From Deltaproteobacteria bacterium CG07_land_8_20_14_0_80_60_11 (GTDB lineage Bacteria > Desulfobacterota > Desulfobaccia > Desulfobaccales > 0-14-0-80-60-11), in the NCBI GenBank assembly GCA_002779455.1, contig PEWM01000048.1, positions 1 through 8,177 on the forward strand: 8,177 nt of DNA, written 5' to 3'. Below are positions 5,086-8,177 of this stretch, one piece after another; within the stretch, counting starts at the first letter, position 1; every line of letters begins with the position of its first letter. Made by a program: the position numbers and the translations under genes. The notes below the pieces were generated by a model. That model did not search any database. It was given only the letters and a program-made list of their open reading frames with translations, and was not told the DNA's origin.

Positions 5086-6456
5086 ATGACGAAACAGCCC
5101 ACCGGCAAGACAGCTTTGATGAAATTTGAAGATTTTCCCACCGCGATTCCCGCTTTGGGCGAACCCAAGGTGCAAACCCCCATCGAGAAATATGCCATGG
5201 TGGACCGCCATGGCCGGGTCCTGGAAAAGAGCTTTGTCTCAGACACGGACCGGGTTGCGGTCCATGACTCCCTGGACTATCTGGAGAGCCTGGCCCCGGG
5301 AGAGAAGCCCCTGGCCATGGAGTTGGCCGGCCCCCGGTCCCAGATCTACTTCGACCCTTCCAAGGTGCATTGCGCCATCGTTACCTGCGGCGGCCTGTGC
5401 CCCGGGACCAACGATGTCATCCGGGCCCTCGTCCTGGAGCTTTATCACCTTTATGGGGTGCGGCATATCTACGGGGTGCGCTACGGCTTTCAAGGGTTTA
5501 TCCCCAGGTACGGCCACGACCTGATGGACCTCACCCCCGAGGCGGTGGCCAACATCCATATTTTCGGGGGCACGATTTTGTCCACTTCCCGGGGTCCCCA
5601 GGACACGGGCGAGATCGTGGACGCCCTGGACCGCATCAACATCCGCATCCTGTTCCTCATCGGCGGTGACGGGACACTCCGGGCGGCCACGGAGATCTGC
5701 CAAGAAATCGCCCGCCGGGAATTGCACATCGGCGTCATCGTCATCCCCAAGACCATCGACAATGACATCCCCCTGGTGAGCCGCTCCTTCGGGTTCGACA
5801 CCGCGGTGGAAGTGGCCACCGAAGCCATCCATGCGGCCCACACCGAGGCCATCGGCTCCCCCAACGGCATCGGCCTGGTAAAGCTCATGGGCCGCTTCTC
5901 CGGGTTCATCGCCGCCACCGCCACCCTGGCCCTGCGGGAGGTCAACTACGTCCTGATCCCCGAGGCCGATTTCGACCTGGACGGCGAGTGCGGTCTGCTC
6001 GCCAACCTGGAATGGCGCTTGCAGCAGCGGCGCCACGCCCTTATCGTGGTGGCCGAGGGCGCCGGGGAACGGTATTTCACCGAGGAGAACCGCGAGCGTG
6101 ACCCCTCGGGTAATCTCAAGCCCGGAAATATCGGGCACTTTCTCCAGGATGAAATCAAGAATTACTTCAAGGGCCGGCAGATGGAGATTAATCTGAAGTA
6201 TATCGACCCCAGCTACCTGATCCGCAGCCGGCCGGCCAACTACAATGACCGCATCTACTGCGGCTTTCTCGGGCAGAATGCGGTCCACGCCGGTATGGCC
6301 GGCAAGACCGCCATGCTGGTGAGCCGCTGGCACAGCCACTACGTGCACATTCCCATCGAGGCGGCGGTGGGCAAACGCAAAGATGTGGAGCTGGACTCTC
6401 CCCTGTGGCGCAGCGTCATTGAATCCACCGGCCAGCCGCCTTTGAAGAACTTATGA
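5086..6456 (+). CDS. pfkA: ATP-dependent 6-phosphofructokinase, plant/trypanosome-type clade
   Basis: A 456-residue enzyme phosphorylating fructose-6-phosphate to fructose-1,6-bisphosphate, the committing step of glycolysis. Visible blocks are CGGLCPGTND (101-110, nucleotide site), GGDGT (193-197), PKTIDND (221-227, with catalytic D225), and further on LMGRFSGF and VVAEGAGERYF. The protein is longer than E. coli-type PfkA (about 320 residues) because of an N-terminal extension of roughly 90 residues, as in the long group found in plants, trypanosomatids and spirochaetes. Gly after GGD favours ATP rather than pyrophosphate, while the Lys in PKTIDND is shared with pyrophosphate enzymes; ATP use is therefore an inference. 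The start at 5086 is chosen for GGGGGAG (5072-5078) with 7-nt spacing. An in-frame ATG at 5047 lies in a repeat and is unlikely. Heptamer repeats in opposite orientation flank the gene. Confidence 0.92.
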   Translation: MTKQPTGKTALMKFEDFPTAIPALGEPKVQTPIEKYAMVDRHGRVLEKSFVSDTDRVAVHDSLDYLESLAPGEKPLAMELAGPRSQIYFDPSKVHCAIVTCGGLCPGTNDVIRALVLELYHLYGVRHIYGVRYGFQGFIPRYGHDLMDLTPEAVANIHIFGGTILSTSRGPQDTGEIVDALDRINIRILFLIGGDGTLRAATEICQEIARRELHIGVIVIPKTIDNDIPLVSRSFGFDTAVEVATEAIHAAHTEAIGSPNGIGLVKLMGRFSGFIAATATLALREVNYVLIPEADFDLDGECGLLANLEWRLQQRRHALIVVAEGAGERYFTEENRERDPSGNLKPGNIGHFLQDEIKNYFKGRQMEINLKYIDPSYLIRSRPANYNDRIYCGFLGQNAVHAGMAGKTAMLVSRWHSHYVHIPIEAAVGKRKDVELDSPLWRSVIESTGQPPLKNL

Positions 6457-6460
6457 AAGA

Positions 6461-6492
6461 AGCTGTCAGCTGTCAGCTATCAGCCTTCAGCC
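6461..6492 (-). repeat. AGCTGAN heptamer array downstream of the phosphofructokinase gene
   Basis: Reads AGCTGTC, AGCTGTC, AGCTATC, AGCCTTC, AGCC on the plus strand: a 7-nt period with drift. The reverse complement is built of (A/G)GCTGAN units like the array at 5035-5065, so the gene is bracketed by inverted arms of one family. It starts 4 nt after the stop codon. Confidence 0.8.
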
Positions 6493-6521
6493 AAGGACTA
6501 AAGACTGGGGTAGACGACCGA

Positions 6522-6639
6522 GTTTAGGATAAGTGTAGGGCGGGCACTGCCCGCCGCATCATCTATGCGGCCTGGGACGGCCGTTCTGGAAAAAAAATCT
6601 TTGAAGTGGGGCGGGCCTTCGTGCCCGCCATCCTTAAAC
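6522..6639. repeat. Double-palindrome element, GGCGGGC subtype
   Basis: About 118 bp with overall inverted symmetry. GTTTAGGAT (6522-6530) mirrors ATCCTTAAAC (6630-6639) with one inserted base. Inside are two hairpins: GGCGGGC-ACT-GCCCGCC (6539-6555) and GGCGGGC-CTTCGT-GCCCGCC (6610-6629). The element fills most of the gap between the phosphofructokinase stop (6456) and the next start (6650). It is related to 7065-7134. No clear Shine-Dalgarno separates it from the next gene. Confidence 0.75.
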
Positions 6640-6649
6640 TTATTCAAAA

Positions 6650-7060
6650 ATGGTCGTAAACCTCGACAAATCAACCGTGTTCCAGTGCCGGCAGTGCGGC
6701 GACTGCTGCGCCGGCCGCGGCGGTATCATGGTCAAGCCCGATGAGGTGGAGGCGATGGCCGCGTTGCTGTCGCTCCCCGAGGCGGAGTTTTGCCGCCGCT
6801 TTGTGGAGGCCTCGGCCCTGGGCCCTCGCCTCACCGTGGCCGACGGGGTCTGCGTCTTCTTGATGGCGGGCGGCCTCTGCCGGGTGCATCCGGTGAAGCC
6901 CTTTATCTGCCGCCAGTGGCCTTTTCTCCCGGCCCTGCTGGTGGACCCGGACGAACTGGAGAACGCCAAGACCGCCTGTCCGGGCCTCAACCCGGATTGC
7001 AGCCACGGTGACTTTGTGGAAGCGGCGCGGCATCATGCCAGGGACAAAAACATCGTTTAA
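6650..7060 (+). CDS. YkgJ-type cysteine-cluster (CxxCxxCC) protein
   Basis: A 136-residue protein of the YkgJ/PF03692 zinc- or iron-chelating family. The N-terminal signature is C13-RQ-C16-GD-C19-C20. Further conserved cysteines lie at C68 and C77 (GVCVFL...GGLCRVH), C87 (FICRQWPF), C110 and C117, so up to nine or so metal-ligand candidates are present and the motif set looks complete. The metal (zinc or an iron-sulfur cluster) and the biochemical role of the family are unsettled, and the context here does not settle them. No signal peptide or membrane segment is seen, so it is probably cytoplasmic. The ATG at 6650 has no recognisable ribosome site; it lies 10 nt after a palindromic repeat. 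Later in-frame ATGs would remove the cysteine motif, so this start or a non-canonical one nearby is required. A candidate terminator follows at 7070. Confidence 0.88.
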   Translation: MVVNLDKSTVFQCRQCGDCCAGRGGIMVKPDEVEAMAALLSLPEAEFCRRFVEASALGPRLTVADGVCVFLMAGGLCRVHPVKPFICRQWPFLPALLVDPDELENAKTACPGLNPDCSHGDFVEAARHHARDKNIV

Positions 7061-7064
7061 GTCA

Positions 7065-7134
7065 TGTAGGGTGGGCACTGCCCACCTTTTTTTGAACCTC
7101 CAGATACCTTAATGGTGGGCCGTGCCCACCCTGA
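7065..7134. repeat. Double-palindrome element, GGTGGGC subtype
   Basis: About 70 bp with inverted ends: 7065-7086 matches the reverse complement of 7113-7134 at 18 of 22 positions. It contains two hairpins, GGTGGGC-ACT-GCCCACC (7070-7086) and GGTGGGC-CGT-GCCCACC (7114-7130). The first 22 bases are identical to 6534-6555 except for C to T at 7072 and G to A at 7084, which pair with each other. It fills the gap between the cysteine-cluster stop and the TPR gene. Confidence 0.8.
7070..7093 (+). terminator. Likely intrinsic terminator made by the repeat
   Basis: A 7-bp GC-rich stem (GGTGGGC/GCCCACC, loop ACT) is followed directly by seven T residues (7087-7093), 10 nt after the stop codon at 7058-7060. 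This has the form of a rho-independent terminator for the cysteine-cluster gene. The sister hairpin at 6539-6555 lacks a T run. Confidence 0.6.
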
Positions 7135-7157
7135 TAAAAATGGAGCAATCAGAGCTG

Positions 7158-7916
7158 ATGAAGAAAGTGTGTTTCGGTATGACGCTGGCCCTGGCCGCGC
7201 TCGGTCTGCTGTTGGGATATGCCCTGGCCGGGCCGGAGCCAGACGCCCAAGAGCCTTTTGACCAAGGCGTGACCGCCCTGACCCAGGGGAACCCCACCCT
7301 GGCCGTGGAGAAATTCACCGCGGCCCTGAAGAATAACCCGAAGCTGCCGGAGGCCTACATCAACCGGGGCATTGCCGAAATGAACCTGTCTCTGTGGGGC
7401 GACGCGGTGGGTGATTTCGACCAGGCCCTGGAACTGGCCCCGAACTCCCCCGAGGCCCTCTATAACCGGGGCTTGGCCTACAGCCGCCAGGAGGTGTTCG
7501 ACAAGGCCCTGGCGGACTACACCCAGGCCGCCAGATTCGCGCCTCAGGACTGGCAGATCTACTACAACCGGGGCAACACCTACCTGGATATGAAAAAGGC
7601 TCAGGAGGCTCTCAAGGATTATAACCGGGCCCTGAAACTGCACCCCCAGGCGCCGGAGATCCTGCACAACCGCAGCCTGGCCTACCTGGCCCTGGATAAA
7701 CCCGAGCCGGCCCTGGCCGACGCCGATAAGGTGATCGGGCTCAAGGCCGACTATGCCCGGGCCTACTATAGCCGCGGGCAGGCCCTGGAAAAACTGGGCC
7801 ACAAGTACGAGGCCCTGGCCGCCTACCGGCACTTTCTGAACACCGGCGACCCCGACGCCGACGCGCCTCTGCTCCAGAAGACGCTGGAACGGATTAAGGA
7901 CCTGGAGGCGAAATGA
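7158..7916 (+). CDS. Exported TPR-repeat protein
   Basis: A 252-residue protein. MKK (1-3), a hydrophobic core (about 8-23) and a YALA cleavage site before G25 form a signal peptide, so it is probably periplasmic. No lipobox cysteine follows. Residues from about 30 to 232 form six consecutive 34-residue tetratricopeptide repeats: 1 at about 30-62, then 63-96, 97-130, 131-164, 165-198 and 199-232. Recurring YxNRGxAY and ALxDYxxAL patterns and a proline at most repeat ends are visible. TPR arrays form superhelical protein-binding surfaces; the partner here is unknown. The ATG at 7158 is preferred because it begins the signal peptide and has GGAG (7142-7145) and AGAG (7151-7154) upstream. ATG at 7140 or GTG at 7122 would add residues partly encoded by a palindromic repeat. 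It is followed directly by a TTTTCGG repeat region and metG. Confidence 0.88.
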   Translation: MKKVCFGMTLALAALGLLLGYALAGPEPDAQEPFDQGVTALTQGNPTLAVEKFTAALKNNPKLPEAYINRGIAEMNLSLWGDAVGDFDQALELAPNSPEALYNRGLAYSRQEVFDKALADYTQAARFAPQDWQIYYNRGNTYLDMKKAQEALKDYNRALKLHPQAPEILHNRSLAYLALDKPEPALADADKVIGLKADYARAYYSRGQALEKLGHKYEALAAYRHFLNTGDPDADAPLLQKTLERIKDLEAK

Positions 7917-7918
7917 GG

Positions 7919-8081
7919 GTTTTCGGTTTTCGGTTTCCGGTTTCCGGAAAAAACCTTTGTTAATTCATTTAGTTGCATTTTAGGCCGCCTGACGGTCATC
8001 CGGTGAAGATAGCCGAACGATAAAAGCGAAAAGGAAGAACTCAGAATCTTGACCGAAAACCGAAAACCGAAAACCGAAAAC
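7919..8081. repeat. Inverted TTTTCGG heptamer arrays filling the TPR-metG gap
   Basis: The left arm is four heptamers: TTTTCGG, TTTTCGG, TTTCCGG, TTTCCGG (7920-7947). The right arm is four ACCGAAA heptamers plus AC (8052-8081), its reverse complement. 7919-7947 matches the reverse complement of 8053-8081 at 27 of 29 positions. About 105 nt of unique sequence lie between them. The left arm begins two bases after the TPR stop codon and the right arm ends at the base before the metG ATG. No clear promoter, terminator or Shine-Dalgarno next to the ATG is seen; AAGGAAG at 8031-8037 is the only purine-rich candidate. Confidence 0.85.
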
Positions 8082-8177
8082 ATGTCTTTTTACCTCACCA
8101 CGCCCATCTATTACGTCAACGCCGAGCCCCACATCGGCCACGCCTACACTACGGTGGTGGCCGATGCCCTGGCCCGT
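8082..8177 (+). CDS. metG: Methionyl-tRNA synthetase, N-terminal fragment
   Basis: The first 32 codons of a gene that runs off the window. MSFYLTTPIYYVNAEPHIGH matches the start of class I methionyl-tRNA synthetase, and the class signature HIGH is at residues 17-20. The enzyme charges tRNA-Met with methionine in the cytoplasm. The ATG at 8082 fits the usual N-terminus, but the 30 bases before it are pure ACCGAAA repeat with no Shine-Dalgarno. An in-frame TTG at 8049, 11 nt after AAGGAAG (8031-8037), would add 11 repeat-encoded residues and is an alternative start. The short TTPIYYVN start resembles the MetG form common in bacteria outside the enterics. Subtype and C-terminal domains cannot be seen. 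Confidence 0.93.
   Translation, partial: MSFYLTTPIYYVNAEPHIGHAYTTVVADALAR

Noticed and set aside
5239..6348. A 369-codon minus-strand frame opposite the phosphofructokinase gene
   Set aside because: No motif, biased composition, and full overlap with a well-supported gene on the other strand.
5035..6492. CRISPR-like arrays
   Set aside because: The repeats are contiguous 7-nt units without spacers, and no cas gene is present.
7823..8083. A minus-strand open frame ending in the TPR-metG gap
   Set aside because: Its first residues (FSVFGFRFS) are simply the translated ACCGAAA array and the rest is antisense to the TPR gene and spacer. It is an artefact of the repeat.

Overview
The window reads as a chromosomal segment of a GC-rich Gram-negative bacterium. 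The style (plant/trypanosome-type ATP-phosphofructokinase, branched-chain amino-acid binding protein, YkgJ-type cysteine-cluster protein, intergenic spaces packed with short dispersed repeats) would suit a Desulfobacterota / deltaproteobacterial genome. That placement is an inference from gene style, not a phylogenetic result. All genes lie on the + strand.

Layout. 1-111: the last 36 codons of a LivK-type substrate-binding protein. 112-1324: an AT-richer accessory island that fills the space between that stop codon and the gyrA start. It holds a GxxExxY-family (PD-(D/E)XK-like) gene whose start and stop codons lie inside imperfect 32-bp inverted repeats. Next comes a complete MntA/HepT (MNT-HEPN, type VII) toxin-antitoxin pair, then a 29-bp palindrome, then a second copy of the GxxExxY right end that still encodes the last eight codons of that gene. 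1329-4890: housekeeping genes gyrA and gpsA, overlapping by 44-47 nt. 5086-6456: an ATP-dependent 6-phosphofructokinase. 6650-7060: a YkgJ-type cysteine-cluster protein. 7158-7916: an exported six-TPR protein. 8082-8177: the first 32 codons of metG.

The core genes serve DNA supercoiling (gyrA), glycerol-3-phosphate for phospholipids (gpsA), glycolysis (phosphofructokinase) and translation (metG). Apart from the gyrA-gpsA coupling they are not obviously one pathway.

The most notable feature is between the genes. Nearly every intergenic space is filled, almost from stop codon to start codon, by a repeat with inverted symmetry. There are five visibly different families: 10-nt-periodic GATGAACnnn ends, a CTCGTTCCCAAGC palindrome, heptamer arrays of the AGCTGAN type, GGYGGGC/GCCCRCC double palindromes, and TTTTCGG heptamer arrays. 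Two families occur twice or more with informative differences. The GGYGGGC copies on either side of the cysteine-cluster gene differ by paired C-G to T-A changes that keep every hairpin intact. Several starts take their immediate upstream sequence from a repeat (gyrA, metG, GxxExxY), and one likely terminator is made by a repeat. I saw no tRNA, rRNA, CRISPR array, transposase or integrase. There is no gene-free stretch longer than 300 bases.
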